Shown: in pieces, positions 11,907 to 22,138 of the stretch
How positions within the stretch are numbered: the first letter of the stretch is position 1
How the letters are laid out: every line of letters starts with the position of its first letter
Assembly: GCA_009801085.1 (NCBI GenBank)
Contig: VNWV01000003.1
Span: 3,782,001-3,846,000, forward strand
Direction of reading: 5' to 3'
Length of the DNA stretch: 64,000 nucleotides
DNA from: Lasiodiplodia sp. COLG20
Lineage: Eukaryota; Ascomycota; Dothideomycetes; Botryosphaeriales; Botryosphaeriaceae
Notes under the pieces: model-generated
Database searches by the model: none
Seen by the model: only the letters and a program-made list of their open reading frames with translations
What the model was told of the DNA's origin: nothing
Made by a program: the position numbers and the translations under genes

Positions 11907-12476
11907 GTAGATGGGGATCTTATCGGGTTTGTGGTGGGCTCGCAAACTATGGCGCGCGCAGAGTGGAGCCAAGCTTCGGTCGTGCGGGCGCGGGTGCGGG
12001 CGCGAGCGTTTGGATCAGCGCTTCGCCGGCTGTGAGGGGCAATTCCCCGGGTTGCTAGTCAAGAAGGGTCCCAAAGCTGTCAGAGGCAAGTCGGCGCGGG
12101 GTGGAGAAGACGACTCAATGGCCAGCCATTCGAATGAAGGCGCCGCTGCAGCTGCTGCGCTGGCTGGGACGCCTGGATGTTGGGTCAAACAGCGGCTGGC
12201 GAGAACGGCGCGTGCGCATTCTCCACCGCCTAAGTGCCGCCTGCGATCTTCACCAGGATGCGGCCGCCGGCGCTCTAATCCCCAGTGAGCAAGCTGTGCC
12301 CCTCCACAACTGGCCGTCGGCGACCGCGCTGCTCGGCGGGCGGCACCGCTATCTACACAATCCAAGCGCTCCTCTTGATAGAACTACTAAATAAATAGCC
12401 ACCGCTTTCCTCCCGCGCTTTGTCCCTGCCCGTCGTGCATACCGTTCCCCTCGTCCCCAGCTCTACACCCACCGCC
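11907..12476. promoter_or_regulatory. Divergent promoter region of the fluoride exporter and UPRT genes
   Basis: This stretch of 570 bp separates two divergent start codons. About 85 bp before the UPRT ATG there is an AT-rich AAATAAATA run (about 12388-12396) followed by a pyrimidine-rich leader, which is the usual look of a fungal core promoter. No protein-coding evidence is seen. Confidence 0.45.
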
Positions 12477-13331
12477 ATGACTTCATTACCGTCCAACGTC
12501 CACGTCTCCACACACCCGTGTGTCCAGGCCAAGCTCTCGCAGCTGCGCTCCGCCAGCGCCAGCCCGCGCGAAGTCAAGGCGCTTATCCATGAGATCTCGA
12601 CAATAGTCGGCGTCGAGGCGCTCGCAACTGGCTTGACTACCACTTCCGCAGCAACCGTAAGCTCCTCCTCCTCCTCCTTCCCCTTTGAGCAATAAAGCAA
12701 CCAGCTCTCTGCAGACCTCAAGCTGTAGCAAGGACTGCCTCCCCTGACGCCCTACGACTCTATCTTAACAAGACATGAAAGCCGCTAACAAGCACCCGTC
12801 TTCCCCTCATTCCAGGACCAGAACCCGATCGGATACAGCTTCCCCGTCACGACCATCGCGCCCTCGCGCATCTCCCTCGTCCCCATCCTGCGCTCAGGAC
12901 TGGGCATGACCGACGCCCTGCTCTCCGTCCTGCCCACGCCCACGCCCGTCCACCACCTGGGCCTGTACCGCGAGAAGACGACGCTGCAGCCGGTCGAGTA
13001 CTACAACAACCTGCCCTACCACAAGCCCACCGCCTCCAACCCCTCCGCCTCGGCTGGCCCGTCCGACCTCGCCATCATCGTCGACCCCGTCATCGCCACC
13101 GGCGCCACCGCCTGTGCCGCAATCGAGACCCTTAGGGACTGGGGTGTCAAGAAGGTCATCGTCTGCGCCGTTATTGCTAGCGAGGACGGCTTGCGCAAGG
13201 CCGCTGAGATGTGGCCCGAGGGCGTCGAGGTCTTCGTCGGTGGTTGCGATAAAGAGACGGATGATAAGGGCATGATCAAGCCTGGCTTGGGCGACGTTGG
13301 TGACAGGCTGTTCTTGACCATCGGCAAATGA
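12477..13331 (+). CDS. FUR1: Uracil phosphoribosyltransferase
   Basis: Two exons (12477..12656 and 12816..13331, 159-nt intron) give about 231 aa. The enzyme joins uracil and PRPP to make UMP and pyrophosphate, the pyrimidine salvage step. Diagnostic features are the VPILRSGLGM block near residue 80 and the PRPP-binding loop AIIVDPVIATGATACAAIE, followed by the uracil-binding C-terminal part (GLGDVGDRLFLTIGK). Length is close to the usual 215-240 aa. The start lies in a CACCGCC-ATG context and the N-terminus (VHVSTHP) is typical of the family. The intron is longer than its neighbours in this window. The gene converges on the SAF1-like gene downstream. Confidence 0.95.
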
Positions 13332-13809
13332 ATGAATATGGCTGGGTTGCAAAAGCTTTGGGCAGTTAGAGTGTGTTAGATATCCGTTACTGGGAGTCCG
13401 GTTCAATAATGAGATTTGGATAAACTACAGAAATACCGAAGTGGCCGCGATCGACTGCTAACAATCAATCCGCCTGCTCAGTAGTCAAAATCCCGTTCCC
13501 GCATTTTGAGAGTATCACTACAGCTCCACGAGCGTGGTTCCCATAGTGTCTAATGTTGTAGTCCGTTGCCTTGTAATATAAGCACCAATGAATGACCCAC
13601 TCCTCCAGATTCAGAATAAGGGTCAAAATACAAGCTCCGAACTGTAGATAGAGCCTTGTAATATTGGTGTCTTGAGCAAGAGAGAAGCCGTGAATCATGT
13701 CGTCAGTCATTCAACCATTGTGAACGCCTCCAATGCAATGGGTATCGCGGACAGCTCCAAGTAGACCCCAGCTCTCTAAACCGACCATCTTGAGATCAAC
13801 CCGCAGATC
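13332..13809. other. Convergent 3' region
   Basis: This holds the 3' UTRs of the convergent UPRT and SAF1-like genes. An 81-codon frame on the minus strand (13465-13710) is open, but has no supporting features. Confidence 0.5.
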
Positions 13810-16067
13810 TTAGAAATTCTGGTTCAGCACGAAGTTCGGCCTCGGGTTCTTCCACATGTCGAACGGAACGTCGTCACCGCCAGGCATCGGCTGGCCGTTG
13901 GACAATTGCAGCCTGGGGAAACGGTCGCGTGCCCACTTATACCATCTTCCTTCCTCCACCGCAGCTCCATGGTTCCATGGCTCGTTGAACGTGGACGGAT
14001 CGGGGCGGAGTCGCTTTAGTAGGTTAGTGGCGTTTATTAGGGCGCAAAACGCCCACCTGACTGCGCTGCAGATGATTCTACTGACCTGGCTGGTGGTTGT
14101 TTCCTCCAATATGCAAGATTCCTCCAGCTTCTTCGACAGCTCGTCATTCACAAGTACTAGGGCTCCGCTGTGCCTAAACGCAACTCCCCAGTTAGCGTCC
14201 TTTCACATGTGGATATGTTAGCATACCATCCAGCTGCGGCAACACTCAGAGCATAGTGAGTTCCAAGTCCATCTTCATCTGCAGCCGCAATTGTGGGCTC
14301 TTTGTCCCAGTCAGAGCCTTGCTGTTCGATCCATTCGCTGACCTCTCCGAGAGCAGTCGTATCGCGCAGCGTCATCCTCATCCGGTCCTGAGCCTCCGCT
14401 GGATCCACTCCACCGGACGACAAGAACCTAACCCATTGACGGTTGACGTCGTTGAACCAGATCTTACGGCCAGTAGTGTAACCATGCTGAGTTAAGGTTC
14501 TGCCGTTGTTGTTCTGCACAAGGCCTCTCAGCCGGCTCTCCGCTTCGCCATAGCCACCGAGTCCGAGTGCTCCACAACCTCTGGGCTCCGTCCCATATGA
14601 AGTAATGGTGCCATTAGAGTGGAGTGCATGATAGTGCCAGTCTCCGAACGCAATCGAGATCACACCGGAGTTCTGGAGAGCCGGAATTCTTTTGAGGGTG
14701 GTTGCATCAGCCACCTCGTTGGATGTACGAAGGTCCCAACAGGCTTCCAGGTAGTCTTGTGAACCGGTGATAACTTCGCCATCATTCGGGAATGCAGCAA
14801 AGGACCTGAATGATCCCTGGATGTCAATCTTGTCGTCGCGATTTTGGACAGTGGCTTGATTAGCCCGTAGAGCTTCAAGCTCAACTATGTCATCGACGTG
14901 ACCAACGATTTCTCCGTTCTCCCAAGTCAATTTTGCGGCGAAGAACTTGCCCAGGTCGGTGACGAAGAGAATGAAATGCTCAAGGACGACATAGTTGATA
15001 ACTTCGCCGATAGTGCGCCCAAGCTCACGCGCAGCGTCATCCGGATCCCGAGCGCTTCTAGCCGGTCGGATATAGCTCGTCTTGGGTATAGTGACCGTGT
15101 TCTCGATGAGTAAAGTATCATTTCCGATCTCTGTACCGTAGTGCTTGCGGTTCGCAGGAGCCCAGGCCACGATTCCTGTACCGTTAATATAGGCAGAGCT
15201 TACACTCCATCCGGCGACAACCTTGCGCACGGAGCCGCTTCTTAGCGAGATAGACTGATCACGATGATGGTGAGATGTTTCTCCCTGAACCGGGGCCTTC
15301 TCTGAGATATCACGTTCAGCAAACGCAATGTTCCAGGCAGGCTCATTTATCGAATGCCATGACCAGATTTTACCGCTGTCTGAGAGGCCGAGAATATGGG
15401 ACCTGCCGGAGGAGAATTGTTTGATGGCTGTCGACGGATCATAGCGATCAACCGGACGTGGAAAGCCCGCCGGGTAGTGTAGTGCCGAGAGAACATGTGC
15501 TTGGTCCGTGTGGAAGGTAAGACCATCGAGGGTGCCGACCGAATAGAGAGCTCCCTTCGAGGTAAGGAGAGTCGTTGACCAGCCACCGCATTGGAGGTCA
15601 GCAATGACACCAAGGCCCTTCGAATTGAACATTTCGTGAGGATACGGGCGCTCATGGATCTGTCTGGCAGCCTGGGGACGGCCACGGCGAAGGATAGGAC
15701 CCCTGCCCCTCAGCAGGCCGTGACGAGGTGGGGGCGGCGAGTTGTCATTCGGATCCTCTTGGCCCAAGGCACCACGTGAATTCTCACCCCAGGTATAGAC
15801 GCGAGTGTTGTGCAAGAGATTTCTGTACAGCTTCTGCCAGTGGGCTCCATCGGCGACTTTGGCCGGCCGTTCAGCAATTCGAAAGGTCGACTGCGTTGTG
15901 GTCCTCCAGTAAGTTGCGTCCTGGCGGAATGACGGGTCGTAGAAGGCCTTGCAAGTGCGGCATAGCGCCATGAAGCTCGCAGCATCAAGACGCGGTATGA
16001 TGCAGTTCGTCATGACATCGAGCGGCAGCTCCGCAAGCGAAGCCGGGCGGGCGGTGTCGGATGCCAT
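13810..16067 (-). CDS. SAF1: F-box protein with RCC1-type repeats (SAF1-like SCF adaptor)
   Basis: Three exons (complement 14227..16067, 14086..14173, 13810..14013) give about 710 aa. An F-box occupies residues 10-50 (LAELPLDVMTNCIIPRLD, then CRTCKAFYD), followed by RCC1-like repeats (VYTWGENSRGALGQ near residue 93; ADLQCGGWSTTLLTSKGALYSVG; FGDWHYHALHSNGTITSYG; GTHYALSVAAAGWHSGALVLV). F-box proteins select substrates for SCF ubiquitin ligases; yeast Saf1 with the same architecture targets proteins in adenine metabolism and others. Substrate here is unknown. The C-terminal block EEGRWYKWARDRFP is conserved in filamentous fungi. The second intron is 72 nt, a multiple of three and free of stops, so retaining it would add 24 residues; I removed it because donor, CTAAC branch and acceptor are good. 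Confidence 0.85.
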
Positions 16068-16516
16068 GGCGGCGGTGTCGCAGAGTTGGATGCCGTGAGT
16101 GGACTTCCAGCGGGCGAGGTAGCAGATGTTGTTGGAAGATCTATGTTCTGCGTTTTGAGCTGGAGCGTGTTTACTTTAAAAAAGGATGATCTGCTTAATA
16201 CGTGGCTGCCTAGTCGGGTAGGCGCGACCGGTGACGTACTAGTAAACACGTGACGATTGAAGATCAACCGACCTACATCTGGGCAGATAGGGCTTCGCAG
16301 CATAGATACGATGAAATTGCCAGGTCTTGTAGATGTTTATAATTCAGGCGTTCATAGTTCCATACATTTGTGCTTAAAACTCCCATTAAATTGCAAGCAT
16401 CCTAGTTCTCTACTGCTCTGCTCAGCTTCTATGGGGAAAAATGAAATGACCAAGGCTTATATGGCATTGATGATATAACAAAATCTGTCGAGCAAATTTC
16501 ATGAGATGAGGACATC
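16068..16516. other. Intergenic, 450 bp
   Basis: This is the upstream region of the SAF1-like gene and the 3' flank of the reductase gene. It is AT-richer near 16300-16500. Nothing else is seen. Confidence 0.5.
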
Positions 16517-17681
16517 TCAGAGTGTGGAAGCCCTCCTGATCAGCTCCAGCTGAGGTTCAACCGTATCAATGACTTGTTGCTTCCAGTCGATCCAGACCAT
16601 GCCCAACACCTGTTCGGCCTTCTTGACATCGATGTTCCTTTTGCCCGGAGAAGGAGCATTCCCCCACTGCTCATTAGGGTATTTCTGCTTGACGAATTGC
16701 AGAACTTCGTTCCAATCCGGAAATCCCGGCTCCGCCGAGAGAAGGAATTTCTGATAGCCGGTAATGCTCGGATTGAGGGCTTTGACGTGGGCCTGCGCAA
16801 CATCGGTAACATGGACATGGTTGAGCATTGGAATAAGCTGATTTGGGCTCTTCAGCGAGCCCCATAGCATTGCCCGTGATCCAGCCATTTCGTCAGCAGA
16901 GGTCTGCAAGAGGTGGCGACCGAAGATAAAGGTCGGATGCAGGCTGACGATGTCGTAATGCGGCTTCTGCTGAGCAAAGAATTCCCGGCTTGCCTTGGCG
17001 GCCAGGAGCTTCGATGCGTGATAGGCGGTAAAAGCGACCTTGAAATCGAGATCTGGCGAAACGTCCAAGTCATACTTGTGATCCTCTGTGATGATTGTCT
17101 TAGCCGGCGCCAGCATTTTGGGATTAAATTACACTGACCGGTGATAGCTTCCTCGGGCGCTGGCCAGTCGGTCCATGGCATCAAATCGGCAATGGACCCT
17201 GTGATGACAACCTTCTTGATGCTGTCGACTTTCTTGGCGGCTTGCAAGATAGTAAGTGTACCATTGACGGCAGGATCAATGTGGTCCTTCTTCCAATCCG
17301 TGCTCTGTAGCAGATGAGTATGCTTCTCACTTCGATTGATCCGTGGGACTCACCGAAGGGGCAAGCGGGGAGGCTACATGGAAGACGTATGTGACCCCGT
17401 CGAGAAGATCATCGTAGGCACCCGACTTGGTAATATCTGGAACAACGACAAACTCGACCTTGGGACCAAACTCGGGACCGAAGTATGACTCCAGTTGTTT
17501 GACTTGCGATTCCCTACGGACACTGCCGCGGACGCGGTAACCAGCTTTCAGAGCCTCGAGCACGACATTGGTTCCAAGGAACCCGGCAGCACCAGTGATC
17601 TATAATGCGCATTCCGATCAGCTCTGTCGATGAAGGGAAATAACGTGAGAATTGACTTACGAAAACAAGCTCTCCAGACAT
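16517..17681 (-). CDS. NAD(P)-dependent extended-SDR reductase (aldehyde/ketone reductase, dihydroflavonol-reductase-like)
   Basis: Four exons (complement 17661..17681, 17354..17599, 17139..17304, 16517..17085) give about 333 aa. The cofactor-binding motif ITGAAGFLGTN is at residues 8-18; the first exon contributes only 7 codons. The catalytic Tyr-Lys pair appears as AYHASKLLAAK, and HPTFIFGRHL and the C-terminal DVAQAHVKAL block fit the family of yeast Gre2 and fungal ketoreductases. These enzymes reduce aldehydes or ketones with NADPH in the cytosol. The physiological substrate cannot be read from the sequence. Introns are 61, 49 and 53 nt. It stands alone, divergent from palH by 1.5 kb, with no neighbouring biosynthetic genes. 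Confidence 0.88.
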
Positions 17682-19169
17682 CTTTGCACGGTAAATTTGA
17701 AGCTGTTGACAATGAATAGATGCTGCTGTCCATTCGTCCTCTTATAGTCTCATGTCTACTACCGTTTACTCATCTCCAATGCCTTGCAACCACCTTTTCA
17801 CAGTCACGTCAACGCCCTCGTCGCGCAATACTGCCAAACATGTTCCATAGATCAGTAATCCCATCGCCTTACGCCGAAAAGGTTCGCCAAGTGTATGAGG
17901 CCGACGCGCGAGTCTTGATATATAATCCAGCCGAACGGCGGCTCGCGTGTGGACCGACGTCTTTCCCGAGGTATTTATTTTCTGATTACATTCCCAAGAG
18001 CAGAGGCCTGGAGCTCTTGTCCAGATGGGCGGTTCAACTGTCCGTCCTTTTCTGCAACACACGGTACTATGGGAGCTGGCCTCGTAACCGAGTCATGCAC
18101 TAGAAGAGGAAATCTTAAGTCAATGGTCGAGCAAATCGGCTCTGAGCTCAAGATAGAAACACCTGCAGACTAGTGCGGTTAGGCTGAGAACTAGGCAAAT
18201 GCGCGATTTATGTCAGCCTTAATATTAGTTTCATTTCCGTCGGAACTACATAGTCTCCCAGCGTGTAGAGATAGGATAGGTAGGCAGAAGCCCCGCAAGT
18301 TGCGCAGATGGGAAACTGCTCGTGTGGGGTTACCCGAAAGTAGCAACGTGCAGATAGGGCAACATTCCAACGATAGAGGCGACGTCAGTGGTGAGATGGG
18401 AGGGGCCAGTAGTGACAGGAGCCGGGGCCCCGATCCGCCGTCTGGGGTTCGCCCGCCTCATGTACCGAGACGCGCAAGGGACAGGCGACTCGTCAAGACT
18501 CGATAGTGAGCCGCTTTGCGCGCCAACGCGACGCTTCGGACTCGTCGTTTTGCGATAGCGCGGTTGGCGGGAACTGCTGCATTGTGACGGCAAATGCGCG
18601 CAAGATGCAGACTGGGGGTTTCCGGCACATCTACACTCACGTCGATCAAAGGGTGCGCTGGCAGCGCAGCGATAGGTGGCCAAGCGGTGTGACAGTCCCT
18701 GGCTCTGCGACAAAGTTGGTCGAAAATGCTTGGCTGAAAGCTTGCCTTCGAGGGCCTGAGGATGTGCAGAACCGGCCCTTGCGTCAGCTGGCGCCTCTGG
18801 ATGCGCCTCGCGCTCCAAGTAGCTGAGGAAACGGCGGATGGTGGCGGGGGAAGCGACTCGGGCTGCTGCAGCAGGTCCCGACGGCGCTAGGTTCGCTGCG
18901 ATGATGAGACGAGCCCCCCTCAGGCGCCCCCGGTAAACGCCGGGGGGCAGAGGCGATCTCGTGTGGGCCTGGAGCGCCGCCCGCCTTCTCCTCAGCCAGC
19001 GCTCCGCCCAAGAGCCCAAGCATTCTCCAAGCACTCCGATCTTGCAACCACCCCATCGCCCTGCATCACCGAGGAATGACGACTGCGCCCACCACCACCC
19101 GCTACACCACCGCTGGCTGTCGGTCATGCCGCGTTGCGCTCTAGGAGACGGTTCCGGACCACTACGACG
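17682..19169. promoter_or_regulatory. Divergent promoter region of the reductase and palH genes
   Basis: This is 1.5 kb between divergent starts. It contains two PacC-consensus hexamers GCCAAG in opposite orientation, at 18679-18684 and 18729-18734, about 440-490 bp upstream of the palH start. The right third is GC-rich and carries a long antisense frame (18330-19313, minus) that I consider non-coding. No other gene is seen. Confidence 0.4.
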
Positions 19170-21487
19170 ATGCCGTTTCGCGAGGACTTCGCGAGCGCCG
19201 GTCGGCGCTCGTCGGTCGACGCAGACCCTGCTGTCAGTCCTCCCCACCGCGCGCGCTGCCTGCTGTCGCATTGCTAACTGCGAGCCAGTCATGCACTCCC
19301 TTCGCGCTGCCATCCGACGGCGTGATTATCCTCGGCCCCTCGTCCACCATCACGCTTACTGCCGACGCCCTGTTCACTCCCGCCTGCACCGCCGTCCCGA
19401 CCACCTCGCGCGATGCCACGGACGTGATCGATATGCAGGACCCCTTCTACGCGTCCGTCGCCCCTCAAGTCTACGCGACCGGCGCTGCCACTGTTATCGC
19501 CTGGATGCTCGTCATCATGTTACTCATCACGCCCCGTACTTTCTTCGTCGGAGGGTCCGGAGGACGATCCGGGCTCATGGGAAGGCGTGGAATGATCAGC
19601 GGAGCCGGTGGAGGCGCATCTATCATTGGTGTCGGATCGCGGCCCTGGCTTCAGAAGGTTGCAGCATTGACTGTTGCCATTTCCATGACCATTGCCACGG
19701 CCGACACCTTTCGCATTGCGGAGCAACAATACCATGACGGCTACATGGACGCCACCGCGATCCGCCAAGAGGTCGTCGGGGGCCTGGAGATCAAGATATC
19801 GCGCCTAATATCCGACATATTCCTGCTGCTCGCGCAGGTCCAAACATTGATACGCCTGTTCCCCCGGCACAAGGAGAAAGTCATCATCAAATGGGTTGGC
19901 TTCGCCTTAATCATCCTCGATATGACTTTCAGCTCCATAAATAATTTCATGGGACACGATATCGGCCGTCCGCGACAGTTCAAAGATGCCATCCCCGCCC
20001 TCAGTTACCTCTTCGAACTGGCGTTGAGCATGCTGTACGCTGCCTGGGTGCTCTACTACTCATTGACGAAACGACGATACGCCTTTTATCACTGGATGAT
20101 GTACAACATTACTTTAGTTGCGCTTCTTTCTATTGTTGCTATTCTCACGCCTGTCGTGTTCTTCGCGACAGACATTTCGGACTACAGTGTTGCGGGTTGG
20201 GGGGACTATTTCCGGTGGGTTGGCGCGGCCGCGGCCAGCGTTATTGTGTGGGAATGGGTCGAGCGTATTGAAGCGCTAGAAAGAGAAGACAAGAAGGATG
20301 GAATTTTGGGAAGAGAGATATTTGACGGCGATGAGATGCTGGACATCACACCCTCAGAAGAGATCAATTGGCCCGGCATAAGGCGCGATGGCAACAACAA
20401 GGACGACCGGGGAACTGGAGGTGGAGCATTTTCCTCAGCACGTGGCTTCGGCTATACTGCCATCTCCCAGCGCAACAGCCGAGTGAGACAGTCTCAGTTT
20501 GAAGATCAGAACTACATTCCACTGGGCCGGGTGCATTCCCACCCGCTCGGAACGGAAGGAGGAACGACGCCCGAGGCAGCCCGCTTGACCCCTGGAGGCG
20601 GTCCAAGAGCCCCGCCTCCTATAGCAACACCTATTAGCAGGACAGACACAACCAGTGCAGACAGTACCGTGTATGCTGTTCGCTATCACACAGCAACTGA
20701 CAACACGCCGTCAGTTGTAAGACAACAATCAACAGGTGGCGAGCACATTCGGTTTGATCTAGCCAACATGCACCGCCGAGACACAGCAACGACTTTGGAC
20801 TCTCAACCAATGGCGAAGGTTGTCGACCTGGAGGAGCAAGCGCCGCCTCAACACACGGTTACCATGTTTGGGCGATTCAGCCCTCTATGGCACCACCTCA
20901 ATCCTTTCAGAAGGCGACGGACAACACCTCCACCGCAACTTCTAAGCGCAAGAGTAATCGAGCCGCGTGACAAAGAGGAGGTCCCGTACACTCCTCCGTC
21001 ACCAACACAGTGTTCAAACAAACACGGTCTCTGGGATATGAGAGGGAGAATCGGTGCCATTTTCTCAGGGCAAAGCGAGAAGGTCTCGGAAGCTGGAGAC
21101 CGCGGGTCGAAGGATACAGATCTTCCCGTCACAGTCATCCCAGCACAGCCGCGTGGTGGCCGCACATGGTCCCCAGATGCTCTGAAAGCGCTGTCGGAAG
21201 CATCAGAGAATAATCGGACTCAACCAAATGAATCGAGTGGTAATGAACGTGGAGGACAGGAGTATGGAAGTGGTGGATTTTCGACGAACGCAAGCACGCC
21301 CCGACAAGCAACAAATACACCTCGCGGAATCGTCACCACAACTCCAACACCTCATCCTCAAGTACAGGTGCACGATTACGCAGCACACGGCAGTGCATCG
21401 GGACCGGTCAGTCCTATTTCGCCGGCCAGTTTCGGCGGGCCGCTCCCCACGCCTGGGCACGGTAATTCGCCAGGCTCTTCACGGTAA
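19170..21487 (+). CDS. palH: pH-response regulator PalH/Rim21, seven-helix membrane sensor
   Basis: Exon 19170..19232, a 56-nt intron (GTCAGT donor, GCTAAC branch, CCAG acceptor), then 19289..21487 give about 753 aa. PalH/Rim21 is the plasma-membrane sensor of the alkaline pH pathway; through PalF, PalA and PalB it leads to proteolytic activation of the zinc-finger factor PacC. Visible features are an N-terminal extracellular part with the family pattern SCTPFALPSDGVIILG and DPFYASVAPQVYA, seven membrane segments between about residues 65 and 330, and a long disordered cytoplasmic tail of over 400 residues rich in Ser, Thr and Pro. The large exon has no ATG before its conserved N-terminus, which is why the short first exon is needed. 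An upstream ATG at 19126 is out of frame. Confidence 0.92.
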
Positions 21488-22138
21488 AGGGTAGAAAAGG
21501 CGTTCAAACGGCGAGACGTGTCGATCTCGCCGAAAGGTTTTGGATTTATTAAAGGAGTTGGAGGATACAGTCATTGCATGGTTTGGGCGGCAAAAGCACA
21601 TGTTTGCAAGCATGGGGCAGGGCGCATTTTCGAGTGATTCGGATTGGAGATAATGATACCCAGGGTATTTCGGGAGCTAGAGTGGAGGCATCGTGCGGCT
21701 GCAGGGGCCGGTTTCTGGCCATTCACCTACATAGCTTTGGCCACTCTATAGCATTGTATCTATTTGAACGAGTAACAGATTCAAAGAAGCGCAACTCTGG
21801 AACGTCAGGACCGTGTCACTGCTGATCTGTCGCGGAAAGGCGGGAAAGTAGTCAAGATTGGCTTGTGCCAACGCAACCCGGGCGACACCGAAAACAGGCC
21901 CGAGCTTCCCAGAGTGGGCGGTGGGCGCTGATTGCGTAGTAGTAGGGCAAGGCGCCGGTCGAGCTGCGCCATATCATACAGCAGTGGCACGCCCACACCT
22001 CGACCGCAGCCCGAGCGCCCATCTCGTTTCGAGCCCGAGTCCTGCGAGGCATGCGCCATCGTTTCTAGGGACTCTCCCATCTCGCGCCGCCGCAGCTCGA
22101 TTCTTCCCTTATTTCCTCTGCACGAGACGCAGACCGCC
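21488..22138. other. Intergenic, 650 bp
   Basis: This is the palH 3' UTR followed by the MVP1 promoter and leader, which becomes pyrimidine-rich just before the MVP1 start. No separate gene is seen. Confidence 0.5.

Noticed and set aside
13465..13710. 81-codon minus-strand frame between UPRT and SAF1-like genes
   Set aside because: It lies in the convergent 3' UTR region and has no supporting signals.
18330..19313. 327-codon open frame on the minus strand opposite the palH 5' region
   Set aside because: It lies in GC-rich sequence, is antisense to the palH first exon and promoter, and is Arg/Ala/Ser-rich without any motif; it looks compositional.
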